Shown: positions 1-6,839 of the stretch, one piece after another | Layout: each line of letters begins with the position of its first letter | Position numbering within the stretch: the first letter of the stretch is position 1 | Origin: Thermoplasmata archaeon | GTDB lineage: Archaea; Thermoplasmatota; Thermoplasmata; Lutacidiplasmatales; UBA184 | Direction: 5' to 3' | NCBI GenBank assembly: GCA_030039865.1 | Contig: JASHUS010000130.1 | Span: forward strand, 1 to 12,089 | Length of the DNA: 12,089 nucleotides | The notes under the pieces: model-generated | Database searches by the model: none | The model's input: only the letters and a program-made list of their open reading frames with translations | Told to the model about the DNA's origin: nothing | Translations under genes and position numbers: made by a program

Positions 1-533
1 GCGGTCATCGTGACCGACCCCACGAGTCGATCGTCCACGATCGCCCCGGCCACGATCCCGCCCGCGAGCGCCGCCAGGTCCGAGCCGTACCCCGAGGGCC
101 GGAGCTCCTTCGGAGCCGACTCCACGAGGGCCAGGTCGTCCTCGGTCAGGCGACGAACGTGGGGGTGGCGGTATTCCGCCGGGGCTCGTGAGAGGACGAA
201 GTACGTCTCGCTGACGAGCTCGGTCGGGCTCGCGAGGCGACGCGCGAGAAGCTCTCCGAGATCCGCCGCTTGAGATGCGTCGACGTTCACGCAGTCCCAT
301 CCGGGGACCTCGCGCAGGAGCGACCAGAGCGCCTCGGGGTCCTCGCCGAGCGCGAACAGCTCGCTCGGTTGCGAGAGATCCCGGATCAGGGACGCTCGAG
401 CTCCTTCGGGGGCCGCTTCGACCCACGCTTCCCCCAACTCGCGGAGGAGCAAGCAGCGGGCGTTGAACGTGTAGGGGTCGTCGGGCAGCGACTCGGCGAA
501 CTCTCGAGCCGCGTCCCGGCGGAGGAGCACCAT
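1..533 (-). CDS. GNAT-family N-acetyltransferase, C-terminus cut off by the window edge
   Basis: The reverse complement from an ATG at 533 stays open for 177 codons to the window edge. The first ~110 residues are an acidic helical region without a recognised domain. From about residue 112 the sequence has the GNAT lead-in pattern: a strand (YFVLSRAP), then HVRRLTEDDLALVE, a variable helical part, and at 160-177 the strand pair GIVAGAIVDDRLVGSVTMT, which corresponds to the beta strands before the acetyl-CoA loop. The catalytic core and acetyl-CoA binding segment lie outside the window. Such enzymes move an acetyl group from acetyl-CoA to an amine; the substrate cannot be told. It begins 18 nt after the stop codon of the metallopeptidase-like gene on the same strand, so the two are probably one transcription unit. 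No clear ribosome site is visible; a hairpin sits directly upstream. Family assignment fairly sure, function open. Confidence 0.72.
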   Translation of the reverse strand, partial: MVLLRRDAAREFAESLPDDPYTFNARCLLLRELGEAWVEAAPEGARASLIRDLSQPSELFALGEDPEALWSLLREVPGWDCVNVDASQAADLGELLARRLASPTELVSETYFVLSRAPAEYRHPHVRRLTEDDLALVESAPKELRPSGYGSDLAALAGGIVAGAIVDDRLVGSVTMT

Positions 534-540
534 ACCGCGC

Positions 541-563
541 GCCCGGCGCCCTTAGCGCCGGGC
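541..563. repeat. perfect 9-bp hairpin over the stop codon of the metallopeptidase-like gene
   Basis: GCCCGGCGC (541-549) and GCGCCGGGC (555-563) are exact reverse complements separated by five bases (CCTTA). The loop contains the minus-strand TAA stop codon (552-554). The right-hand arm, in minus-strand order, ends 8 nt before the ATG of the acetyltransferase. There is no T-tract, so it does not look like an archaeal terminator; an RNA stem that tunes reinitiation or coupling between the two genes is possible. Chance is also possible in DNA this GC-rich. Confidence 0.5.
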
Positions 564-1091
564 CCGACCCTGGTGGGGTCGCGTCGATCGAGACCGCCCG
601 AGGAGACCCACCCGGCGGGCGAGCCGCCGGTGCTCTTTCTCGGAGATCCACTCCACCTTCAGGTACTCGATGAGCTCTCGGTCCGTCAGCCCGATGCGCC
701 GACCTTCCCGCACGGTGAACGCGTACGCCTCGATCTCCGACGGCGCGTCGACATACGACAGCCGCGGGTAGAAGAGACGCTTCCCCCGCCGGAACTGGCG
801 CACGTGGCAGAGCTCGTGCACGATGTCCAGATAGAGCGTCGGAAAGTCGCTTCGCTTCAGGTGGACGGTACTGATGAGAAGATGGCCATCGGAGTCGCTG
901 GTCCCCATGTAGCCGAACGGCGACGAGAAGAACTCGACCTTGAGATCGCGCAGCACGCGCTGGGTCTGAGCACCGAATAGTTCCCGGACGGCGCCGACCC
1001 GCTCGAAGCCGCGGAAGTATCGCGCGAACGGCAGCAACCGGACCGGGGCATCGCGCCGAATGCGTACCCCGAGCCTCGATTCGACCGCCAC
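552..1091 (-). CDS. HExxH zinc metallopeptidase-like protein (179 aa), cytoplasmic
   Basis: The protein carries HELCH at residues 92-96, the zinc-binding HExxH motif, inside a helix (LDIVHELCHVRQF). About 23 residues later comes SEIEAYAFTVREG (118-130); Glu119 or Glu121 is well placed as the third zinc ligand, as in ImmA/IrrE-like and other small gluzincin-type proteins. A hydrophobic beta segment (HLLISTVHL, 70-78) precedes the active helix. There is no signal peptide or membrane helix. The C-terminal 25 residues are Arg-rich. The GTG at 1091 is chosen because it is the only usable in-frame start between the upstream gene's stop and the conserved part, and GGAGATC precedes it at a fitting distance. 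It lies between the zinc-ribbon membrane gene (43 nt upstream) and the acetyltransferase (18 nt downstream), so probably an operon. The substrate is unknown; a non-proteolytic metal-binding role cannot be excluded. Confidence 0.78.
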   Translation of the reverse strand: MAVESRLGVRIRRDAPVRLLPFARYFRGFERVGAVRELFGAQTQRVLRDLKVEFFSSPFGYMGTSDSDGHLLISTVHLKRSDFPTLYLDIVHELCHVRQFRRGKRLFYPRLSYVDAPSEIEAYAFTVREGRRIGLTDRELIEYLKVEWISEKEHRRLARRVGLLGRSRSTRPHQGRARR

Positions 1092-1094
1092 GCA

Positions 1095-1101
1095 GATCTC
1101 C
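1095..1101 (-). promoter_or_regulatory. ribosome binding site supporting the GTG start at 1091
   Basis: On the minus strand the bases read GGAGATC, close to the archaeal consensus GGAGGTGATC, with the GGAG core 6 nt from the GTG codon at 1091-1089. It decides the start in the absence of any in-frame ATG nearby. Confidence 0.5.
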
Positions 1102-1134
1102 GCTCGCTCGGCCCAGCGAGCGCCCGTTCTTAAT

Positions 1135-1539
1135 TCAGACCCCGCGTGGCACGCCCGGAGTTCCCGAGGCGGCCCAGGGTATCATGGACCGCCCGCAGCG
1201 GGGACATATCGCGCCCGGCGTCGGGGGTCCGATCCGAGCGCAGCCGAGGCAAAACCACCGCTCCCGGACGTCCGGGACCGCTCGGGCGCCCGGCACCGGT
1301 GGCGGGAGCCCGGCCGACACGCCGGCGCGCGCCAACCCGGCTGTCCAGTACAGGATCGACGCCTCCACGAGGATGCCTCCGACGATGAGTCCGCTGCCCA
1401 CCGCCTCCCAGGCAATGGACGCGACGAACACGCCCCGGAGCAGCACGAACGCCCCAAGCAGGATCAGCACGTGGTAGAGCAGGAGCGGCCCGCCGACCTT
1501 TCGCATCAGCACGGACGGCCCGGCCGAACTCGAGGTCAT
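1135..1539 (-). CDS. small membrane protein with C-terminal zinc ribbon (134 aa)
   Basis: Two hydrophobic stretches, about residues 16-43 (LLLYHVLILLGAFVLLRG and onward) and 47-68, predict two transmembrane helices. After a Pro-rich linker comes a four-cysteine zinc ribbon: Cys97-x2-Cys100 and Cys112-x2-Cys115 (WFCLGCARIG, ICPRCGRSM). The open frame extends upstream to 1650, but the first 37 residues there are Arg/Ser/Pro-rich and look like frame read-through; the ATG at 1539 places 14 residues before the first helix and is preceded by a G-rich stretch (GGGGGATC), so it is preferred. Membrane proteins of this design (short helices plus a soluble zinc ribbon) are common, uncharacterised archaeal proteins. 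It is the first gene of the leftward cluster and is divergent from the dehydrogenase gene. No function can be assigned; the zinc ribbon suggests contact with protein or nucleic acid at the inner face of the membrane. Confidence 0.75.
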   Translation of the reverse strand: MTSSSAGPSVLMRKVGGPLLLYHVLILLGAFVLLRGVFVASIAWEAVGSGLIVGGILVEASILYWTAGLARAGVSAGLPPPVPGARAVPDVRERWFCLGCARIGPPTPGAICPRCGRSMIPWAASGTPGVPRGV

Positions 1540-1650
1540 CGAGGATCCCCCGCGTCCCGAAGGAGGATCTCGGGATGGCCGTTTCCCTTCCCCGACGCGG
1601 CGCGACCGGCCCGCGCGCGAGGTCGGTGGAGCATGACTCGACGCCCGCAA

Positions 1651-1657
1651 CCCTTAG
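1651..1657 (+). promoter_or_regulatory. possible TATA-like element for the dehydrogenase gene
   Basis: The 142-bp gap between the divergent genes holds little. The only A/T-richer point is CCCTTAG, centred about 27 nt before the ATG at 1682. That spacing fits a leaderless transcript, which is common in archaea. The match to the TATA consensus is poor. Nothing comparable was found for the leftward gene. Confidence 0.25.
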
Positions 1658-1681
1658 CACGTCCGCGCGAATCGACGCGCG

Positions 1682-3301
1682 ATGATCTGGAACATCGAAC
1701 GTCCCGCGAACGACGTGGACTCGATCCGATCGTACGCATCGGACTCCCCGGATCGCGGCCCGCTCCTCGACGAACTGCACCGCCAGCGATCGGGGACCAT
1801 CGACATCCCGCTCGTCATCGGCGGCCGCGAGGTCCGCACGGGTACGGTCGTCGAGATCCGGTGCCCGCACGACACCTCGCGGCTGCTCGCCCGCGCCCAC
1901 CTCGGCGGGCCGGAAGAGATCCGCGCGGCCATCGAGGCGGCCACGGCGGCCCAGGCGGAGTGGGCCGCGCGCGACTGGTACCATCGGGTCGCCGTCTTCC
2001 AGAAGGCGGCGACGCTCCTCGCGGGACCGCACCGGCGACGCCACATCGCGTCGATCATGCTCCACCACTCGAAGAACCCGTACGAGGCGGAGATCGACCT
2101 CGCCGAGCTCGTCGACTTCTGGAACTTCAACGCGTACTTCACCCGCGAGATCTACGCGATGCAGCCGATCCAGCACCCCGGCGAGACGAACCGGTTCGAC
2201 TGGAGGCCGCTCGAGGGATTCGTTCTCGCCATCCCGCCCTTCAACTTCTATTCAATCGGCGGGAACCTCCCGAGCGCCCCCGCGATGGTCGGGAACGTCG
2301 TGGTCTGGAAGCCGGCCCGCGCCGTCATCGCGTCGAACTACGAGATCTTTCGGACGCTCGTCGCCGCCGGGCTCCCTCCCGGCGTCATCAACTTCGTCCC
2401 GTTCGAGAGCCGCCACGCCGGGGTCGCCCTCGACCACCCGGGACTCGCCGGGATCCATTTCACCGGCAGCTACGACTCGCTGGTCAAGATCTGGCAGCAC
2501 GTGGGGGAGCGCATCGCCACCTACCGCAACTTCCCCCGGGTCGTCGGGGAGACCGGCGGTAAGGACTTCATCTTCGTGCATCCGAGCGCCGACGCGCGCG
2601 GCACCGCGATCAATCTCCTGCGGGGTGCCTTCGAGTACCAGGGCCAGAAATGCTCGGCGTGCTCGCGTGCGTACGTGCCCGAGAGCCGATGGGCCGAGAT
2701 CGCGAGGATCCTCGAGGAGGAGGTCCCGCGGGTGGCCGTGGGACCGACGGAGGACCTCGGCAACCTGCTCGGCGCCGTGATCGACGAGCCCGCGTTCCGG
2801 GCGATCGTCGGCTACCTCGACTACGCGAAGGCGCATCCGGACGAGTACGAGTTCGTGGTCGGCGGCGAACACGACGACTCGAAGGGATGGTTCGTCCGCC
2901 CCACGGTGATCCGCGCGAAGGATCCTAGGGGGAAGCTCATGACCGAGGAGATCTTCGGCCCGGCCCTCACGGTCTACGTCTACCCCGACGCCGAGTTCTC
3001 GGAGACCCTGCGCCTCTGCGACACGACCTCGCCGTACGCGTTGACGGGCTCGATCTTCGCGCAGGACACCGCGGCGGCGATCGAGGCGGAGCGGACGCTG
3101 CGCTGGAGTGCCGGCAACTTCTACATCAACGACAAGCCGACCGGGGCGATCGTGGCGCGCCAGCCGTTCGGCGGCGCGCGGCGGTCCGGCACGAACGACA
3201 AGGCCGGCTCCCCGCTGAACCTTCTGCGCTGGCTCTCCCCGCGGAACATCAAGGAGTCGGCCGTCCTGCCCTCGGACTGGCGACGTCCGTTCCAGGGCTG
3301 A
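1682..3301 (+). CDS. 1-pyrroline-5-carboxylate / L-glutamate gamma-semialdehyde dehydrogenase (539 aa)
   Basis: This is a full-length aldehyde dehydrogenase of the P5C dehydrogenase type. It oxidises L-glutamate 5-semialdehyde with NAD+ to L-glutamate in the cytoplasm, the second step of proline degradation. Visible landmarks in order: N-terminal SIRSYASDSPDRG (14-26); PPFNF with Asn188; cofactor Lys210 in VVVWKPA; FTGS (260-263); Glu290 in VVGETGGKDFIF; nucleophile Cys324 in EYQGQKCSACSR; EEIFGP (422-427); and the glutamate-anchor segment GAIVARQPFGG followed by RSGTND (488-506). Length and all catalytic residues agree with the ~540-residue stand-alone form; the proline dehydrogenase domain of the bacterial PutA fusion is absent. 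No proline dehydrogenase lies in this window, so P5C may come from a distant gene or from ornithine. It is transcribed alone, convergent with the binding-protein gene, and has strongly GC-biased third positions like the left part of the window. Confidence 0.95.
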   Translation: MIWNIERPANDVDSIRSYASDSPDRGPLLDELHRQRSGTIDIPLVIGGREVRTGTVVEIRCPHDTSRLLARAHLGGPEEIRAAIEAATAAQAEWAARDWYHRVAVFQKAATLLAGPHRRRHIASIMLHHSKNPYEAEIDLAELVDFWNFNAYFTREIYAMQPIQHPGETNRFDWRPLEGFVLAIPPFNFYSIGGNLPSAPAMVGNVVVWKPARAVIASNYEIFRTLVAAGLPPGVINFVPFESRHAGVALDHPGLAGIHFTGSYDSLVKIWQHVGERIATYRNFPRVVGETGGKDFIFVHPSADARGTAINLLRGAFEYQGQKCSACSRAYVPESRWAEIARILEEEVPRVAVGPTEDLGNLLGAVIDEPAFRAIVGYLDYAKAHPDEYEFVVGGEHDDSKGWFVRPTVIRAKDPRGKLMTEEIFGPALTVYVYPDAEFSETLRLCDTTSPYALTGSIFAQDTAAAIEAERTLRWSAGNFYINDKPTGAIVARQPFGGARRSGTNDKAGSPLNLLRWLSPRNIKESAVLPSDWRRPFQG

Positions 3302-3397
3302 CCCGGGGCTCGACTCCGCGGGGGAATAACCCCCGGGTCGGGAGCGCCTGCGCCGGGGTGCGCCGGAAGGGGTTTTCCCGCCCCGTCGAGGGCGGGA
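3301..3397. terminator. convergent intergenic region with stacked hairpins, probable bidirectional transcription end
   Basis: The 117-bp gap between the two convergent genes contains: ACCCGGGG (3301-3308) complementary to CCCCGGGT (3331-3338); a competing inner hairpin GGGGG-AATAA-CCCCC (3320-3334); and TCCCGCCC (3376-3383) complementary to GGGCGGGA (3390-3397) with a six-base loop. A TTTT run at 3373-3376 is the only T-tract and would serve the rightward dehydrogenase transcript. Archaeal terminators rely mainly on T-tracts, so the exact stop point is not certain. Confidence 0.5.
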
Positions 3398-3418
3398 CAG
3401 CGGGCGGTACCTTCGCGC

Positions 3419-6400
3419 CTAGGTGATCCCGTTCCCCGTGATCGTGTACCAGTCGATCTCCCCGCCGGGGTACCCGTTCAGCGAGCTCGCGTCGATCGAC
3501 GCCGTGTTGATCCACGGGCCGACCGTCGCGACCGCGTTCGTCTGGTCCGTGTCGACCGCGAGGTTCAGCAGGTTGTAGACCGACGAGATCTGGTTCCACT
3601 GCAGCGCGCCCTGCGCCAGGTTGAGGTTCGAGTTCGCGACGGTCGCCCAGTACAGTGCGACCTGGTACGCGACCCCCTGGCAGGCCTGGGCGATGTACGA
3701 CTGGCTTGCCCAGTACGTCAGGTTCGTCCAGCCGGACGGCCCGCTGTGCGTGCACGTCGTCGGGTTGTCGTTCGCCGTCTCGGTGAACGTCTCGTAGAAC
3801 GTGTTCGGCGCCGAGTACGTCCCCGAGGCCGCACCGAACGCAGCCCAGTAGTCGTACGGCTGGGCGTAGTCCGCCTCCCACGCGTCGAAGTAGAGCGCCC
3901 ACGGGGTCCCGCCGTCCGGCACGAGGGCCGAGAAGACGAGCGCGGTCGCGACCGGGAAGACGTCGAAGACGATCGCCCCGCCCGAGATCGACTGCACCGA
4001 GCTGCTCCACAGGTCGAGGACCGCCTGGTGGGTCGGGTCTCCGAGGAAGTAGAGCGCCGGGATGTGGAGCGGATTCGACGCGCTGTAGATCCCGCCCGGT
4101 CCGAACTGCGGGTCGTAGATCGGCGAGCTCGGGGTGTTCAGCTGGGCCCAGTACCACGCCGCCGAACCGATCGTCGAGGCGTCGGTGCTCGGGTTCGTGA
4201 ACTGGCCGGTCGCCACGTCGTAGTTGGGCCAGCTGATGTTGGTCGGATAGTAGTCGCCCATGTACTCGGGGATGAACCCGCCGTACGTGAACCCGTACTG
4301 GACGCCCTGGATCTGGTTGAACTGGCTCTGGACCGACGCGTCGGGGTACGCCGCGTCCAAAAAGCCCCGCAGCCCGATGTAGCTCAACGAGTTCGACTGG
4401 ATGTTGATCGAGTACGGGTCGTACGACTTCAGACCGGCGAGGTTGATGTCGGTGTTGAAGGCGAAGTTGTTGACGCCGGTGCTCGGCGACTCGACCATCT
4501 TGAGCGCCCCCCGCTCGATGAGCGCGATCATCGTGGCGGTGTCGGCCGGGGCGATGTAGACGTAGTCGGCCTGTCCGGCCTGCGCGGCCTCGATCCCTTC
4601 GGTGTCGGAGTCCTCCCAGTAGACCGTCACCGTCTTCGCGTAGGTGCCGTACGCTGGCTGGCACCACGGCTCACCGGCGCAACCCTGCGGGACCTCGAAG
4701 TCCGGGTTCGCCTCGAGCACGTAGCCGATCGCGGAGTTGGCGCTCTTGAGCCAGTACGGCCCGCTGCCGACCTCGTTGAACGCGACGTTGGGCTCGAGCG
4801 TCGGGTAGTCGGTGACGGCGAGCTCCTCGTACGAGTCCCACGACGTCGGGGTCTGCTGGGCGACGTAATCTTGCCACGCCGTCGAGTTGGTCGTCGTCAC
4901 CCCGCCGGGCAGCTCGACCGGTAGGTCCGCGCCCGAGGTCGACCACCCGGGCACGGTCGCGCCTTCCGAGATGTACCAGCCCGCGGGCACGATGTTCCCC
5001 GCGGCCCCGTTCGTGATGTACGAGAGGAACGCGGGCCACGTCGCGCCCGCCCCGTCGACATTGAACGTGATGCAGCCGTCGCCGCTCGTCATGGCGGACG
5101 CGGGACAGAAGGCGGAGTCGTTGACCTGCATCGCGTTGAGGATGTTCGCCGGGGTGTTGTTGTAGGGCCAGTGGATCCCGCCGTCCCACGCCGCGTTGCC
5201 GGCGGGCAGGAGGGCTTGCGAGATCATCCAGCCGGGGTAGATGGCGACCGCCGGAAGGTCGGAGAACGCCAGCTCCCGGATGATCGAGAACATCACGTCC
5301 GTCGGATAGACGTTCCACGAAGCGCCGGTCGAGGGGTCGTAGAACTTCGCCGTCTTCGCGATGACGAACGTGTAGTTCTGCCCGTTCACGAGGTCGTCCC
5401 CGTTGTAGAGCGAGGCGCACTGCGGGCTCCCCGGGACGCACGTGGCGACCTGCGGAACGTAGTTCGAGTAGCTCGGTCCGACGTCGGTGCCGTTGTACCC
5501 GATCAGGTTCTGGAAGACGTTCAGCGCGACCTCGTAGCCGACCGTGTAGTAGTCGCCCGCGGGGTCGATCGTGATCGCGCCGCCCGGCGCCACCTCGTAG
5601 GCGACGATCGAGTCGGAGTGCGGGCTGGCGACGCTCGCGGCGGACGGATGGCAGTACTTGCAGCCCAGGTCGGCCGATGACGCGCTGACGTAGACCGCCC
5701 ACGTGTACGTGAAGTCGTCCGAAATGACGCCGTTGGTCGAACTGCCGTGGAGCGTGATGTTCGCGGTCCCCGGCGCGGTGAGCGTGTACGTCCCGCTCGC
5801 CGAGTCCGCGCCCGGCGTGTAGCTCTTCTGGACGACGCCCGTCGACGTGGTGATCGTCATCGGGCCGTTCGACCAGCCGGTGGACGGCGGCGTGCCGATG
5901 TAGCTCGCTGAGACGCTGACGACCGAGCCGACGCCGTCCCACGGCTCGTAACCGCCCGCGGTCCCGTTGGAGAAGGAGGTCGAGATCGACGGATACGTCC
6001 CGAGGGCTTCGCTCCCGAACGAGAGGTTCACGTCGACCGGGAAGAGTCCGGAGGTCCCCGTGTGGGTGACGCCGCCGGTGTCGAGCGCGGACGCCGCCAT
6101 CACGTAGAGGCCCGGGCTCGCGTAAGAGTGGGTGAGCGTGGGGCTCGACGAGGTGGTGGAGGTGCCGTCGCCCCAGTTGACGGTGTAGCTCTTGATCGTC
6201 TCAGATCCCGAAGGAACGAGGGTGGCCGGAACGGATTGATTCGCGGCGATGTCGGTGATGGTCTGGCCGCTGCCCGGACCCATCGGCACGAAGAGCGAAA
6301 GGTCGTTCGCGTTCGACGCGCACGCAGTCGAGGGCTGACAGACCGTGCTCGAGGACTTCGAGGGGGTCTCCGACTGGAAGGCGAAGTATCCGGCCCCCGC

Positions 6401-6517
6401 CGCGATGAGGATCACGACGATCAGGATGACGATCGCCACCGTCGCGGACAACCCGCGCCGACCGAGGCGCGACCCCGACCCGGAAATTTCGGCTGCTTCT
6501 CCACCGCTAGCGCTCAT
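3419..6517 (-). CDS. membrane-anchored PKD-containing family-5 (peptide-type) solute-binding protein, 1032 aa
   Basis: The N-terminus has a short polar lead ending in GRRG (19-22) and then a ~24-residue hydrophobic helix beginning LSATVAIVILIVV, so the protein is anchored outside the membrane or processed like an archaeal prepilin. Residues ~82-164 form a PKD domain (NWGDGTS 114-120, LTHSYASPGLYVMAAS 128-143). Residues ~165-280 look like another beta-sandwich. CKYCH at 286-290 is a CxxCH motif. From about 303 to 1000 lies an SBP_bac_5 (DppA/OppA-type) domain; the signature stretch is GSGPYWLKSANSAIGYVLEA (584-603) followed by NPDFEV. Cysteines occur in close pairs (60/66, 286/289, 360/367, 471/482, 613/619, 922/946), as expected for extracellular disulfides. 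Usual family members are 500-600 residues. It should deliver peptides or other small solutes to an ABC importer, but no permease or ATPase gene is adjacent. Start: ATG 6517, after GGGGGTCAC. Confidence 0.88.
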   Translation of the reverse strand: MSASGGEAAEISGSGSRLGRRGLSATVAIVILIVVILIAAGAGYFAFQSETPSKSSSTVCQPSTACASNANDLSLFVPMGPGSGQTITDIAANQSVPATLVPSGSETIKSYTVNWGDGTSTTSSSPTLTHSYASPGLYVMAASALDTGGVTHTGTSGLFPVDVNLSFGSEALGTYPSISTSFSNGTAGGYEPWDGVGSVVSVSASYIGTPPSTGWSNGPMTITTSTGVVQKSYTPGADSASGTYTLTAPGTANITLHGSSTNGVISDDFTYTWAVYVSASSADLGCKYCHPSAASVASPHSDSIVAYEVAPGGAITIDPAGDYYTVGYEVALNVFQNLIGYNGTDVGPSYSNYVPQVATCVPGSPQCASLYNGDDLVNGQNYTFVIAKTAKFYDPSTGASWNVYPTDVMFSIIRELAFSDLPAVAIYPGWMISQALLPAGNAAWDGGIHWPYNNTPANILNAMQVNDSAFCPASAMTSGDGCITFNVDGAGATWPAFLSYITNGAAGNIVPAGWYISEGATVPGWSTSGADLPVELPGGVTTTNSTAWQDYVAQQTPTSWDSYEELAVTDYPTLEPNVAFNEVGSGPYWLKSANSAIGYVLEANPDFEVPQGCAGEPWCQPAYGTYAKTVTVYWEDSDTEGIEAAQAGQADYVYIAPADTATMIALIERGALKMVESPSTGVNNFAFNTDINLAGLKSYDPYSINIQSNSLSYIGLRGFLDAAYPDASVQSQFNQIQGVQYGFTYGGFIPEYMGDYYPTNISWPNYDVATGQFTNPSTDASTIGSAAWYWAQLNTPSSPIYDPQFGPGGIYSASNPLHIPALYFLGDPTHQAVLDLWSSSVQSISGGAIVFDVFPVATALVFSALVPDGGTPWALYFDAWEADYAQPYDYWAAFGAASGTYSAPNTFYETFTETANDNPTTCTHSGPSGWTNLTYWASQSYIAQACQGVAYQVALYWATVANSNLNLAQGALQWNQISSVYNLLNLAVDTDQTNAVATVGPWINTASIDASSLNGYPGGEIDWYTITGNGIT

Positions 6518-6554
6518 CGAACCCCGTGACCCCCTTGTTCCTCAAGCCGGCCCC

Positions 6555-6600
6555 GCACCCCGGGTCCTCTCTCGGATAGCCGCCGAGAGACGGGGGGTGC
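6555..6600. repeat. nested inverted repeat at the binding-protein promoter, candidate operator
   Basis: Outer arms GCACCCC (6555-6561) and GGGGTGC (6594-6600) enclose inner arms TCTCTCGG (6568-6575) and CCGAGAGA (6583-6590), all exact complements; the inner spacer is seven bases. The element abuts the TATA box at 6601-6607, and the start site expected ~25 nt downstream on the minus strand (near 6575-6580) falls within the inner dyad. A protein bound here would block initiation, hence candidate operator; the part transcribed could also fold as RNA. Confidence 0.5.
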
Positions 6601-6607
6601 TATAAAT
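6601..6607 (-). promoter_or_regulatory. TATA box for the binding-protein gene
   Basis: The minus strand reads GAGGATTTATAGC here, a good archaeal TATA box (ATTTATA) with purines just upstream where TFB contacts are expected. It predicts a start near 6575-6580 and a leader of about 60 nt before the ATG at 6517. It is the most A/T-rich spot in the intergenic region. Confidence 0.55.
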
Positions 6608-6839
6608 CCTCATGACGCCCCGCTCGGACTCTCTTCGAGGGTGGGCGCGGAGGGATTCCGGGCCCTTTCTCACCACAGGAACACCCTGTAGATCACCCAA
6701 ATCTAGATGGCCGGGTACTCGAAGCCAACATCGATTGGTGGCGAGTCCGGTCGGAGACAACCCACTCGATCGGCCCGCTTGGCCGGGGGTCTTCGGACGC
6801 GGGTGGCTCCTGCTGAGTCAAGACGGGAGCGGGGCTCTG
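6608..6839. other. non-coding gap between RegB and the binding-protein promoter
   Basis: About 230 bp with no credible coding frame: the open frames across it have composition typical of antisense or chance frames. It contains only short symmetrical pieces, ACAGG-AACAC-CCTGT (6675-6689) and the 8-bp palindrome ATCTAGAT (6701-6708, give or take a base). No terminator-like T-tract was seen after RegB. Confidence 0.4.

Noticed and set aside
270..980. Plus-strand frame opposite the HExxH gene
   Set aside because: The minus strand carries the HExxH motif and GNAT-like sequence; this frame has none.
1130..2176. Minus-strand frame spanning the divergent intergenic region and the dehydrogenase 5' part
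   Set aside because: No motif, overlaps two better supported genes, and its downstream half reads the zinc-ribbon gene out of frame.
1060..2562. Long plus-strand open frame overlapping the zinc-ribbon gene and the dehydrogenase
   Set aside because: It is Arg/Pro-rich, has no recognisable motif and overlaps a strongly conserved dehydrogenase in another frame; it is a by-product of GC-rich third positions.
3249..4667. Minus-strand frame of 472 residues inside the binding-protein gene
   Set aside because: It is a shifted reading of the binding-protein gene, rich in Arg, His and Pro without domain features.
3746..4924. Plus-strand frame antisense to the binding protein
   Set aside because: Composition is almost only Arg, Val, Gly and Asp, typical of the antisense of a GC-rich gene.
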